64,000 nt of DNA from assembly GCA_022843605.1 (NCBI GenBank), contig JALHNI010000007.1:23532-87531 (forward strand), given 5' to 3'. Positions 15,796-24,122 of the stretch are shown piece after piece. The notes under the pieces were generated by a model, which ran no database searches, had not been told where the DNA came from, and worked only from the letters and a program-made list of their open reading frames with translations. This stretch comes from Bryobacter sp. (GTDB taxonomy: Bacteria > Acidobacteriota > Terriglobia > Bryobacterales > Bryobacteraceae). Position 1 is the first letter of the stretch. Every line of letters begins with the position of its first letter. Made by a program: the position numbers and the translations under genes.

Positions 15796-18429
15796 CTAAT
15801 TCACGCTCGAAAATTCCGCGGCGCCCAGGAGCGCACGCAAGTAAGGTTGCCAGGCGGCATCGCCGCTTGAGACATATTCTACTCCCCAGCGTAGTTCCTC
15901 GGCGTCCGGGTCGCGGGCGTAGAGGAGCCGATAGGCGCGCCGGATGCGATCAGGAGGCTGCGACCCGCCTTCCTTGGTGAGCCGTTCGTTCAACGCCTTC
16001 GCCTGCTGGGCGACGAAGCGGCTGTTCAGCCAGTAGAGGCCCTGCAGGGGTCCGGCGGTGGTGGGCCGGTCGTCAATGGAAGTGTTGGGATCGGGGAAAT
16101 CGAAGAGGGCGAGCGCGGGATCGAGACGCGTGCGGCTCACGGTGAGGTAGAGCGCGCGGCGGAAGTTGTCCTCGGCCACCGGCTTCGGTTCGCCGCCGAG
16201 CTTCGCTTCGAGTTTGCCGGAGACAGCCAGCACCGAATCGCGTAGCGCCTCCATGTCGAGCCTCGGCTTCAGATTGAAGTGCGAGAGTAACTTATTGTCG
16301 GCATCGGATTCCGGGGAAGTGCCGGTCGACAGGGAGTAAGTGCTGGAAAGCAGGATCTCGCGGTGGATCGACTTGACGCTCCAGCCGCTTTGGATGAACT
16401 TACCAGCGAGATAGTCGAGTAACTCGGGGTGCGTGGGACGCTCGCCCATGCGGCCGAAGTTGGAGGGCGTGCGGACGATGCCTTTGCCAAAATGATGCTG
16501 CCAGATGCGATTGACCATCACGCGCGCGGTGAGTGGATTGGTAGGACTGGCGATGGCCTGCGCGAGTTCGGCGCGCCCGCTGCCCTGCTGGTAGGGAGCC
16601 GGTTCGCCCTCGCAGAGCACTTGCAGGAAGCGGCGCGGAGCGACCTCGCCAGGGGTTTTCGGATCGCCTCGTAAGGCCACTTTGATGTCGGCGGGTTTGT
16701 CGTCTTCGGTGACCGTATGGAGGAACGGGTACATCGGCGGCAGGTCCTTTTCGAGGGCCGCGATCTCAGCCTTTAGCTTGTCGACGTAGGCCCGCGCAAT
16801 GCCGCCGAGAAAGCGGTCAAGCTCTTTGGGTCCGTAGTAGAGGACACCGGCAGGAGCTTTGAAGCCGTCAATATTGTAAGGGCCATAGGCGATCTCGCGC
16901 CACTGGTAGAACTTCAGCACCGGAAGCGAAACGATGTTGGTGTACTGGCGGGTGTTCTCGTTTTTCTGGCCTTTGCGGCCACCGAAGGCGACGTAGTTTT
17001 TGTCGTCAACTTCTTTGGCTTCGTCCAGCAATTGCAGTATGAACTGCTGATAGCGTAAGGCCTCGGCCTTTACTTGCTCCTGACTGGGTTTCGAGGCTAC
17101 CAATTGCTGCCAGGGTTTCAGATAGGCGTGGTCGTTGTCGGTGGCGGCGAGATACTTCTTCCAACGCTCAAGGGTCTCTTTGTCGAGGCCAGGGACCTCG
17201 GCCTGATTCTGGTAAGTTGCCACCAAGTAGCGGGCTGTATCGCGAGCGAGTAAGTCAACGAGTTGCTTGGTCTGGTCGGCCAGATAGTCGTTGAGAATCT
17301 CTTTAAGGTCGTCGATCTTCTTTTTCTGCGCCTTATAGCGTTCCACCTCGGGCCCTGAAACTAGTGGGCGCTGATCGCCCTTGCTGCTGCTGAAGATGCC
17401 CAGCAAAGAGTAATAGTCTTTCGTGGGAATGGGGTCGTACTTATGGTCGTGGCATTGTGCGCAGCCCACGGTCATTCCGAGAAAGACCTTCGTGGTGACG
17501 TCCACCTGATCGTTGGCGCCCGCGCCGAGAGCCTGAAAGCCAAGGCCGGCCAGATGATCCTTCGTTTCGGGAAGACGGTCGGCGGCGATTTGAGCTTTTA
17601 CGAAGAGGTCATAGGGCAGGTCGCGGTTGAAGGCATCCACCACCCAGTCACGGTAGCGCCAAGCGTTAGGCAAGGGCGTGTCGACGCTGGCGGCGAGTTC
17701 GCCGTCGGAATAGCGAGCCAAATCAAGCCAGTGGCGTGCCCAGCGTTCGCCATAGTGCGGCGAAGCCAGCAGGCGATCAACGACCTTCCGCTTTGCCTGA
17801 TCCGACGAATCGGCGACGAAGGCTTCGGTTTCTTCGGGGGTGGGCGGCAAACCGGTGAGGTCCAGGGTGACTCGCCGCAACCAGGCACGCTTTGCGGCGG
17901 GTGGGGCAGGCTGCAGACCGGCGGTTTCGAGCTTGGCAAGGATGAAGCGATCGACGTTGGTGCGCACCCACGCGGTATTCTTCACGGCCGGTAGGGCAAC
18001 GGTTTTCAGCGGCTGGAAGGACCAGAAGGCGCGTTGAGCGGGTGTGATGCGCGTCTGGGTGACGGCGACTTGTTCGTGCTTCTCAGGCCACGGCAAGTCC
18101 TGCCGGATCCACTCGGCCAGGGCGTCCACTTCGGCCGGGGTCAACGCGCCTACGGGCGGCATCTTCAGGCGCACATGCGTACGCCGGACGGCCTGCATCA
18201 GGAGACTGTCGTCGGGCTTGCCCGGAACGACAGCGGCACCGGACTTGCCGCCTTTCATCAGCCCCGCACGCGAGTCAAGCCGCAGGCCGCCCAGCGCACC
18301 TTCGGTGTGACAGGAGTGGCAGTTGGTGGCCAGCAGCGGGCGAATCTTGGTTTCGAAGAAGTCAACGCCGTCAGCCGCCGCCAGCGGCCAAGCCGCGGCG
18401 AGGATGATCGACAATCGGTATGCCCGCAT
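15796..18429 (-). CDS. PSD1-type protein: planctomycete cytochrome c, DUF1549 and DUF1553 domains
   Basis: The 877-residue product has a signal peptide (MRAYRLSIILAAAWPLAAA) followed by a c-type haem domain with CxxCH at C37, C40, H41 (NCHSCHTEG), then DUF1549 (TLDLTGLPPTPEE) with a second CxxCH in CAQCHDHKYDPIPTKDYY, and a C-terminal DUF1553 region (MVNRIWQHHFGKGIV). The open frame extends six codons upstream to an ATG at 18447, but the ATG at 18429 puts the signal peptide at the N-terminus. It is the upstream partner of the DUF1501 gene. The haem domain suggests an electron-transfer step in the periplasm; the substrate is unknown. Confidence 0.85.
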   Translation of the reverse strand: MRAYRLSIILAAAWPLAAADGVDFFETKIRPLLATNCHSCHTEGALGGLRLDSRAGLMKGGKSGAAVVPGKPDDSLLMQAVRRTHVRLKMPPVGALTPAEVDALAEWIRQDLPWPEKHEQVAVTQTRITPAQRAFWSFQPLKTVALPAVKNTAWVRTNVDRFILAKLETAGLQPAPPAAKRAWLRRVTLDLTGLPPTPEETEAFVADSSDQAKRKVVDRLLASPHYGERWARHWLDLARYSDGELAASVDTPLPNAWRYRDWVVDAFNRDLPYDLFVKAQIAADRLPETKDHLAGLGFQALGAGANDQVDVTTKVFLGMTVGCAQCHDHKYDPIPTKDYYSLLGIFSSSKGDQRPLVSGPEVERYKAQKKKIDDLKEILNDYLADQTKQLVDLLARDTARYLVATYQNQAEVPGLDKETLERWKKYLAATDNDHAYLKPWQQLVASKPSQEQVKAEALRYQQFILQLLDEAKEVDDKNYVAFGGRKGQKNENTRQYTNIVSLPVLKFYQWREIAYGPYNIDGFKAPAGVLYYGPKELDRFLGGIARAYVDKLKAEIAALEKDLPPMYPFLHTVTEDDKPADIKVALRGDPKTPGEVAPRRFLQVLCEGEPAPYQQGSGRAELAQAIASPTNPLTARVMVNRIWQHHFGKGIVRTPSNFGRMGERPTHPELLDYLAGKFIQSGWSVKSIHREILLSSTYSLSTGTSPESDADNKLLSHFNLKPRLDMEALRDSVLAVSGKLEAKLGGEPKPVAEDNFRRALYLTVSRTRLDPALALFDFPDPNTSIDDRPTTAGPLQGLYWLNSRFVAQQAKALNERLTKEGGSQPPDRIRRAYRLLYARDPDAEELRWGVEYVSSGDAAWQPYLRALLGAAEFSSVN

Positions 18430-18454
18430 GCAAAAAGTATATTCCAATAGAAAA

Positions 18455-18480
18455 CCGCCCGTATCCGGAGATACGGGCGG
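18455..18480 (-). terminator. rho-independent terminator of the coiled-coil protein gene
   Basis: A perfect 11-base-pair stem (CCGCCCGTATC / GATACGGGCGG) with a CGGA tetraloop is followed on the minus strand by TTTTC. It lies 27 bases after the stop codon of the gene at 18508-19404 and before the PSD1 gene start, so it separates the two transcription units. Confidence 0.85.
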
Positions 18481-18507
18481 CGGCAGTTTGGTTCGATGGG
18501 ATCCGCG

Positions 18508-19404
18508 TTACTTACGCGAGACCTGCACCTTAGGGGTGGAGAGATAGCCAACCACGGTGTCCTTGGTGATCTCGTTCACCACGATTTCGTAGGGCTGGCG
18601 GGCTTTGCTGGCGACGTAGAACTGGACAGGCTCGTTCATGGTCTTGTCCTTCTTTTCGATCTTGCGATCGTCAGCGTTCAATTCCATGGTGAAGCGCGAC
18701 TTCTTGACGTCGGCCTTCTTGAGGGACAGCATGATGTCGCCGACCTTCTTCACCTTGTCGTTCTTGGTGAGGCGGAACTCGTAGTAGTTGCGATCACCCA
18801 GCTCACGAAGGGCCTTGAGCTCGGTGGAGTTGGTGGCGATCAGGCCGCTCATCACACCCATGTCGCCGGTGGCGCGACGCAGGTCAGCGATGGTGTTTTG
18901 CAGTTCGGTCCGCGTCGCATCAACGTCCGTACGAACCTGCTTCACGTCGGTGGAGACGCCAGAGAGCTGAGTGGAAGACTGCTCCGCTGAAGACTTCACT
19001 TCGGACAACTGCGTGTTCAGTTCAGCGACGAGCTTCTGGTTGCCTTCGGCTTCCTTGGAGAGCTTCGCGGCGAGCTTATCGGCATGACGTTGGGCCAAGC
19101 TTTGCGCGGTCCAGCTTGCTCCACGCGCTGCATCCTTCGCAATCTTCTCGGCTTCGGTCTTTACGACGGTCATGTCGCCACGCAGACCGGAAAGCTGAGT
19201 GCCGGTTTGCGTTTCAATCTTCGTCAGGCTCTGACGGAGTTCGGCGACCTGGGTGTTAACCGCGGCGACTTGTTGGTCGACGGTTTGAATACGGGATCCT
19301 TGATAAGCATTAAAGCCGAGCGAGATCGCGAGCGCCGCACCGACCAGGGGCAGGACCCACTTTCCACCGGACTGAGTCGTGGTGATGTTGTTTGAATTCT
19401 CCAT
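18508..19404 (-). CDS. single-pass membrane protein with long coiled coil, function unknown
   Basis: The 298-residue protein has a short polar N-terminus, one hydrophobic helix at about 16-36 (WVLPLVGAALAISLGF), a long heptad-rich region from about 37 to 205 with many Gln/Thr/Lys residues, and a beta-rich C-terminal domain (about 205-298) rich in lysine. There is a good ribosome binding site (AAGGAGAAGG) just before the ATG. It is a single-gene unit with its own terminator. The topology suggests a periplasmic or extracytoplasmic coiled-coil stalk anchored in the inner membrane. I do not recognise the family beyond having seen similar unnamed proteins in Acidobacteriota. Two palindromes upstream may be regulatory. 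Confidence 0.7.
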   Translation of the reverse strand: MENSNNITTTQSGGKWVLPLVGAALAISLGFNAYQGSRIQTVDQQVAAVNTQVAELRQSLTKIETQTGTQLSGLRGDMTVVKTEAEKIAKDAARGASWTAQSLAQRHADKLAAKLSKEAEGNQKLVAELNTQLSEVKSSAEQSSTQLSGVSTDVKQVRTDVDATRTELQNTIADLRRATGDMGVMSGLIATNSTELKALRELGDRNYYEFRLTKNDKVKKVGDIMLSLKKADVKKSRFTMELNADDRKIEKKDKTMNEPVQFYVASKARQPYEIVVNEITKDTVVGYLSTPKVQVSRK

Positions 19405-19463
19405 TTACCTTCTCCTTGGGTTGGCAGTCTCTCAATCTGCTGAACCAAGAGATGGATCCAAAA

Positions 19464-19477
19464 CGGAACAGGTTCCG
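19464..19477. promoter_or_regulatory. palindrome upstream of the coiled-coil gene
   Basis: CGGAACAGGTTCCG is a perfect 6-bp inverted repeat with a 2-base centre, 60 bases upstream of the start at 19404. It could be an operator or, less likely because no T-tract follows, a terminator remnant of the upstream hydrolase gene. A second palindrome, ACCGCGCGGT, lies at about 19553-19562. Confidence 0.35.
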
Positions 19478-19581
19478 CTTAATTGTTGTTAAGTCTTTTG
19501 GCGTACTAGAACTCTTGCGCTATGTAAGGGTTACAGAGCGTCGCTGAGTTTAACCGCGCGGTAAAATCCATCAAATCTTTT

Positions 19582-21588
19582 CTACGGCAATTGCCAGAGC
19601 TCATTGAGAAGTGTGGCGAAAGCCACATTCGGAGATTCAGAACCGGCCTCAACCTTGAGAATCGCAAGATCACCTAACTTCGGCATGCTGTAGTCGCCAT
19701 GATATTCCCGCTCATCAATAGTGAGACCGGAGTTGAGCACCACATAGCGTTGGGGCTGGAGGGGATTCGGATAGATCAAGGCGGGAACATGTTCCGCGGC
19801 AGAGAAGGATTGCGCTCCAACGCCGATCGATTCGCGGGTCCAGCGCAAGGGCAGCTTGGTTCGCAGCTTCGCGATCCAGCGATTGCTGCCAGGGTCACCA
19901 AAGAGGGCGACGTTGTAGTTGGCGAAGTCCGCTGCGGTGACATCTTTGTCATCCTTGATGCGCGGATGCGAACGATAGTATCGTGCGTAAACGCGATCGA
20001 AGCGGGCTAGGATGCGCAGGGCCTGTTCGTGAGCAGCGGGATTCCAGGGCGTGCCGGTGGGGCGTACCAGCAGAAAGGGCTGGAGGAAGGCATCGTCTAT
20101 CGGGCCTTGCAAGGCATGTCGCTTGCGAAGCCCGCTCTCCTTGGTGGGGCGCCATCCCAAGGGGCCTTTCATCAGACTGATCTGCGAAGCGGGCTTGATG
20201 CGCACCATTTGTCCGTCGAGCTTCAGTTCTTTGGCGGTGTTCATTTCGCGTAGTTCCAGGTGGGTCACGTTGGCGGTGGTGATCTCATACTTCTCACGGG
20301 CCGCGTCGCGCCGGGCATTCACTTCGGCGCGCTCATAGTGCTTGGCCATACCGTCGATCGACACCCAATGGGCTTTGTTGTAGCGCGTCGTGTAGGTGAG
20401 AAAGCGCACCTGATCCGGCGACACAATTCCGCGGTCGCCATGCTCCTTCAAGAACGCGTCGAGCCGTTGGCGGACGGGGGCGCTAACACCATGTCCGGTC
20501 TTCTCCGAGATCAGGAAGATGTTCGACGTGCCGGGGACGGTCCAGTTGCCCGTTTCGCCGGCAGAGGGGAAGCCCTCTTTCTCGAGTTGCGCGCGCACGC
20601 GTAGCGAAGACTCCAACTGGCCGCGCGACGGTTTGCCTGGCTCCTGAGGAATGACCGCGGTTTGCGTGTCACTGTCGCCATCATGCCCGGCGATGGGAAT
20701 GTTGAAGGCGTTCAAGCTCCAGTCGATGATGTTCTCCCAGATGCGCAACGGACCCCCCTGATAGGGGGGAAAGCCCGGCATCTGCGAGCGGCGTGGATAG
20801 GTGCCGGCGCCGATTTCGGCGGCGGCGAAACGATCAGGGTATTGCAGCGCGATGTGCCACGCTCCGGCGCCCCCCAGCGAGAAGCCACGCAGGATGATGC
20901 GCTTGGGATCGACCTTGTAGCGGCGGCTGACATCGGCGATCGCTTCGAAGATGTCCACTTCGCCGGCCCAGTGGTTCGCATTGTTCCAGCGTCCGTAGCA
21001 ATCAAGAGTAATCTGGCCCAGGTCTGCGGTGGCATAAGTGAGGCTCTTGCTGGCATTGGGAAATTTGTAAATGAAGCTGGACTCCGTGAGCGTCTGGTCA
21101 CGGCCGTGCAACCAGACGTAGAGGCGTGTGGGCCTGGTGCCATCGTAGCTTTCGGGCACCGTGATGCCGTAAGGCTGCACCGAGCCATCCAGTGCTGAGC
21201 GATAGGCGTGAATCTTGCGACCCTTGCCCACGGCCCAGGGGGCCGAACCCTTCTGCAATTGCCGTGCTCGTTCCAGTCCTTGGTCCAGGACGGTAATCGC
21301 CTGGTTGATGCCATCCTGCGTGAAGAAGGTCTGCGGGAACTCCAGGAGAAAGCGGCCCGCTTTCGCGAAGACCTCAACGTCAGTGATCAACGCGGCGTCC
21401 TTGCCGGTCAACCCTTTGAGGAGACCCTCCAGTTCATTGACCTTACTCTCGATCAGTTTCAGTTCTTCGGCTTTGGGCACGATCGGTGGCAGCCCCTTGG
21501 GTCCGGCGGGCTTGGGCGGTGCGGGCGTCGGAGGCTGCGCGGTCAACGCGAATGTGTAAAAAGTGGCCAGAAGTAAAACTCGAAGCAT
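19582..21588 (-). CDS. secreted alpha/beta-hydrolase (prolyl-oligopeptidase/PHB-depolymerase-like esterase)
   Basis: The product (668 residues from the ATG at 21588, where a signal peptide MLRVLLLATFYTFALTAQ begins) has a proline-rich linker, a helical N-terminal region to about 150, and an alpha/beta-hydrolase core. The nucleophile elbow is GFSLGGAG with a downstream HIALQYPDRF, the oxyanion strand is YVWLHGRDQ, and the likely catalytic histidine is in EKTGHGVS. A roughly 250-residue C-terminal beta-rich part follows. Upstream in-frame ATGs at 21639 and 21597 are less suitable because they precede the signal. This layout is seen in secreted peptidases/esterases of Acidobacteriota and Planctomycetes; the substrate cannot be told from sequence. 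Confidence 0.75.
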   Translation of the reverse strand: MLRVLLLATFYTFALTAQPPTPAPPKPAGPKGLPPIVPKAEELKLIESKVNELEGLLKGLTGKDAALITDVEVFAKAGRFLLEFPQTFFTQDGINQAITVLDQGLERARQLQKGSAPWAVGKGRKIHAYRSALDGSVQPYGITVPESYDGTRPTRLYVWLHGRDQTLTESSFIYKFPNASKSLTYATADLGQITLDCYGRWNNANHWAGEVDIFEAIADVSRRYKVDPKRIILRGFSLGGAGAWHIALQYPDRFAAAEIGAGTYPRRSQMPGFPPYQGGPLRIWENIIDWSLNAFNIPIAGHDGDSDTQTAVIPQEPGKPSRGQLESSLRVRAQLEKEGFPSAGETGNWTVPGTSNIFLISEKTGHGVSAPVRQRLDAFLKEHGDRGIVSPDQVRFLTYTTRYNKAHWVSIDGMAKHYERAEVNARRDAAREKYEITTANVTHLELREMNTAKELKLDGQMVRIKPASQISLMKGPLGWRPTKESGLRKRHALQGPIDDAFLQPFLLVRPTGTPWNPAAHEQALRILARFDRVYARYYRSHPRIKDDKDVTAADFANYNVALFGDPGSNRWIAKLRTKLPLRWTRESIGVGAQSFSAAEHVPALIYPNPLQPQRYVVLNSGLTIDEREYHGDYSMPKLGDLAILKVEAGSESPNVAFATLLNELWQLP

Positions 21589-21639
21589 CGCTGCCATTCT
21601 ATTGCATTGGTGCTTGACAGAGGCCGGAAACAGGCGCAT

Positions 21640-21948
21640 TCTGCAGGTGACACGACATCGAAATAAACGAACGATGACTTGCTGTCCAACTAGGTCCCGA
21701 TGTCCAGATAAGGAGGTGCCATTAAAGCATGGATCTCAGTGAACCTTGGCAGAACAGGGCGGCACAGCACAGGCTTGGCTAGTCACTGCGTGAACGACCG
21801 GACTCGCGTTTTAACCGTGCCCTTCCTGAGCATGGTGCGCTGCCCATCATGGGCCATGTGAAGGCGTCCACTCGCGGTAAACACCAAGTGCGAATTGTGT
21901 TGTCGCCGCCCTTTTCTCCTGCCTGCTGAACCGGTAGAATGGGCGGCC
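21640..21948. other. intergenic region with one possible 17-codon ORF
   Basis: No recognisable gene lies in these 309 bases. A strong AAGGAGG at 21710-21716 is followed 12 bases later by an ATG at 21729 opening a 17-codon frame (MDLSEPWQNRAAQHRLG) that ends at 21782. A TAGAAT hexamer at 21935-21940 may be the -10 element for the FAH-family gene, which would then have a very short leader. Confidence 0.3.
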
Positions 21949-22794
21949 ATGCGAAGCACTCGTCGTGAGATCTTGTCCGCACTTGCAGTAGCTAATGCTT
22001 TAGCTCAGAGCAGTGAGCCCGGCGTGGAGAGATTTGTTCGATTCCGCACCGGCCCCACGGGCAGAGTGTCCTGGGGGCGAGTGGATGGCGACATCGTCAA
22101 AGAACTTAACGCTGCTCCTTACTTGGCCACGCGTGAAATCGGCAAGAAGCACCCTCTCGCCAAAGTCCTGCTTGGGGCTCCCGTTGAACCAGTAAAGTTA
22201 CTCGCGGTAGGCCTCAACTATCGCAGCCACATCGGCACTCGCCCGGTACCACCTTTCCCGGAAATCTTCTACAAGCCCATCACCTGTCTGCAGGATCCTG
22301 GTGCGCCGATCCTCCATCCCCGCGATTCTAAGAATACGCACTACGAGGGCGAACTGGTGATCGTGCTAGGCAAAGGTGGCCGCAATCTATCGGCGGAACA
22401 GGCAAAAGCCGCAATCTTCGGCGTCACCTGCGGCAACGACGTCAGCGAGCGCGACTGGCAAAATGGCCCGCAGAAGGATCTGCAATGGTGGCGGGCCAAG
22501 GGCACCGATACCTTCGGCCCCGTGGGACCGCAACTGGTGAAGGGTCTCGACTACGGCAAATTGCTGCTGCAGACCCGGCTGAATGGCGAAGTGGTGCAGA
22601 AGCAGTACACCTCGGACCTGATCTTCGACGGACCCACTATTGTGAGTTACATCAGCCGTTACGTCACCCTCACTCCGGGCGACGTGATCTTCACTGGGAC
22701 GCCTGGCAGCACCAAGCCGATGAAGCCTGGAGATACGGTGGAGATCGAGATCGCCGGCATCGGCGTTCTCCGCAACCCCATTCAAGCCGCCTAA
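21949..22794 (+). CDS. fumarylacetoacetate hydrolase (FAH) family protein
   Basis: The 281-residue product begins MRSTRREILSALAVANALAQ, which looks like a twin-arginine-type export signal and is unusual for this normally cytoplasmic family. The FAH core runs from about 75 to the end, with the metal-binding acidic motif HYEGELVIVLGKGG, then CGNDVSERDWQ, GTDTFGPVGP and FTGTPGSTKPM. Family members cleave C-C bonds in diketo acids, including fumarylpyruvate, acylpyruvates and 2,4-diketo-3-deoxy sugar acids. The last activity would fit the sugar-acid locus at 38-49 kb, but the genes are not adjacent, so this is only a possibility. The start was set at the ATG that opens the signal-like segment; the frame is open from 21895. 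Confidence 0.8.
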   Translation: MRSTRREILSALAVANALAQSSEPGVERFVRFRTGPTGRVSWGRVDGDIVKELNAAPYLATREIGKKHPLAKVLLGAPVEPVKLLAVGLNYRSHIGTRPVPPFPEIFYKPITCLQDPGAPILHPRDSKNTHYEGELVIVLGKGGRNLSAEQAKAAIFGVTCGNDVSERDWQNGPQKDLQWWRAKGTDTFGPVGPQLVKGLDYGKLLLQTRLNGEVVQKQYTSDLIFDGPTIVSYISRYVTLTPGDVIFTGTPGSTKPMKPGDTVEIEIAGIGVLRNPIQAA

Positions 22795-22815
22795 ACGGTT
22801 ATCCTAGAGATATCC

Positions 22816-22905
22816 GGAGGGGTGGCCGAGCGGTTTAAGGCACCGGTCTTGAAAACCGTCGTAGGGGAAACTCTACCGTGGGTTCGAATCCCACCCCCTC
22901 CGCCA
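22816..22905 (+). tRNA. tRNA-Ser (anticodon TGA)
   Basis: The acceptor stem GGAGGGG (22816-22822) pairs with CCCCTCC (22895-22901), followed by discriminator G and an encoded CCA. The anticodon loop CTTGAAA carries TGA at 22850-22852, there is a long variable arm (TAGGGGAAACTCTA) typical of class II tRNASer, and the T-loop reads TTCGAAT. The sequence closely resembles bacterial tRNASer(UGA). The outermost anticodon-stem pair appears to be a C-U mismatch. Confidence 0.95.
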
Positions 22906-22921
22906 TCCACGCTAGAGCAGA

Positions 22922-24088
22922 TCAGCTCGCGACTTCGGCTAGTTCTGGCGTCTCTTCCCGCACGGGCTCCGCGAAAACATAGCGGCCGAGAATCGCCGCT
23001 ACGCCCACCGAGACCGCAGCCATCAGAAACGCAGCAGGATAACCCATGCGCTTGGCCATCATGCCGGCAGCGAAGGAACTGACGCCGACGAAAAGGTCAT
23101 AGAAGGCGCTCAGGACGCTGACCACCGAACCGCGCTCCTCTTCCGGCGTGCGGCGGAGCACCGTCGCCGCCACGGCAGACCAGGGGAACGAGAAGCCGAG
23201 CCCCAGGATCGCCGTAGCGCCAATCGCGAACCCCGGATTCGGGGCGAACGTGATACCGACGAGGCCGATCGCCATGCCCACCAACCCACCGTAGAATGTG
23301 CGGCTGGGGGGCAGCCGATCCGGCAGGCCCCCGAAGAAGAAACGCGAGAAAAGGATCACCAGAGCGTAGGCCGTAAAAGCCATCGGCCCGGAATTGCTCA
23401 GCGAAGAGAGGTGGAGCACCAAGAAGCCAGTGAGCACCGGATAGTGGACGTTGACGAAACCGATGGTGAGCCCAGGCATCAGCAATCCCCGCGGGATCCA
23501 AGGGCCCTTGCGCCGCCCTCGATTCGGACGGTAGTCCTCCCGTACGAACCACAGGCAGGCCATCCCCACCAGCGCCGAGACCACTTGCAGCGCCGCTGCG
23601 CGGGGAAATGAGCCGAGCGCATGGCCGATAACTGGGCCGAGCGAAATGCCGCCCCAGATGCCGCTGCTCAGATAGCCGAGTGCCTGACCGCTGCGGTGGA
23701 CGCCGCCCAACTCAATCACCCAGGCCGCCGCACCCGTGTAAAGACAGGCTTCGCCGAAGCCTTGCAAAGTGCGGCCGAGGTAAGCACCCTTCAGCCCCAG
23801 CGGCAGCAGATAGACGACACCCGCCAACGCACAGCTGCCAAGCCCAGCCAAAAAAGCGACTTTGCGACCCCGGCGATCCGCAATGGGGCCGGAAGCAAAG
23901 CGGCTAATCAGGGCGACCAAAGAAAAAATGCCGATAACAAAGCCGACGGTTTGGTCCGTGCCGCCCAGGTCATGGCGCACGTGGGGGCCCAACGCAGGCA
24001 AAACCGCTCCCATGCCAATAAAGCCGAGAAAGGTGGATGCGATGACGGCCCAGAACCGGCCGCTAAACTCATGCGGAGTCAACCCCAT
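22922..24088 (-). CDS. MFS transporter
   Basis: The 388-residue protein is strongly hydrophobic with about 12 membrane segments and the major-facilitator motif A between helices 2 and 3 (GPIADRRGRK). The C-terminal half repeats the pattern with FFGGLPDRLPPS. The length is normal for a drug- or metabolite-type MFS permease. It is the last gene of the minus-strand block that begins at 33997, 34 bases after addA, and converges on the tRNA gene with 16 bases between. The transported compound cannot be predicted from what is visible. Confidence 0.85.
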   Translation of the reverse strand: MGLTPHEFSGRFWAVIASTFLGFIGMGAVLPALGPHVRHDLGGTDQTVGFVIGIFSLVALISRFASGPIADRRGRKVAFLAGLGSCALAGVVYLLPLGLKGAYLGRTLQGFGEACLYTGAAAWVIELGGVHRSGQALGYLSSGIWGGISLGPVIGHALGSFPRAAALQVVSALVGMACLWFVREDYRPNRGRRKGPWIPRGLLMPGLTIGFVNVHYPVLTGFLVLHLSSLSNSGPMAFTAYALVILFSRFFFGGLPDRLPPSRTFYGGLVGMAIGLVGITFAPNPGFAIGATAILGLGFSFPWSAVAATVLRRTPEEERGSVVSVLSAFYDLFVGVSSFAAGMMAKRMGYPAAFLMAAVSVGVAAILGRYVFAEPVREETPELAEVAS

Positions 24089-24122
24089 TGACTTAATGGT
24101 ACCGACTCCAGAAGGCCGGCGC

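Noticed and set aside
14850..15980. 376-codon plus-strand frame over the DUF1501/PSD1 junction
   Set aside because: It is antisense to two genes with clear family motifs and crosses their boundary.
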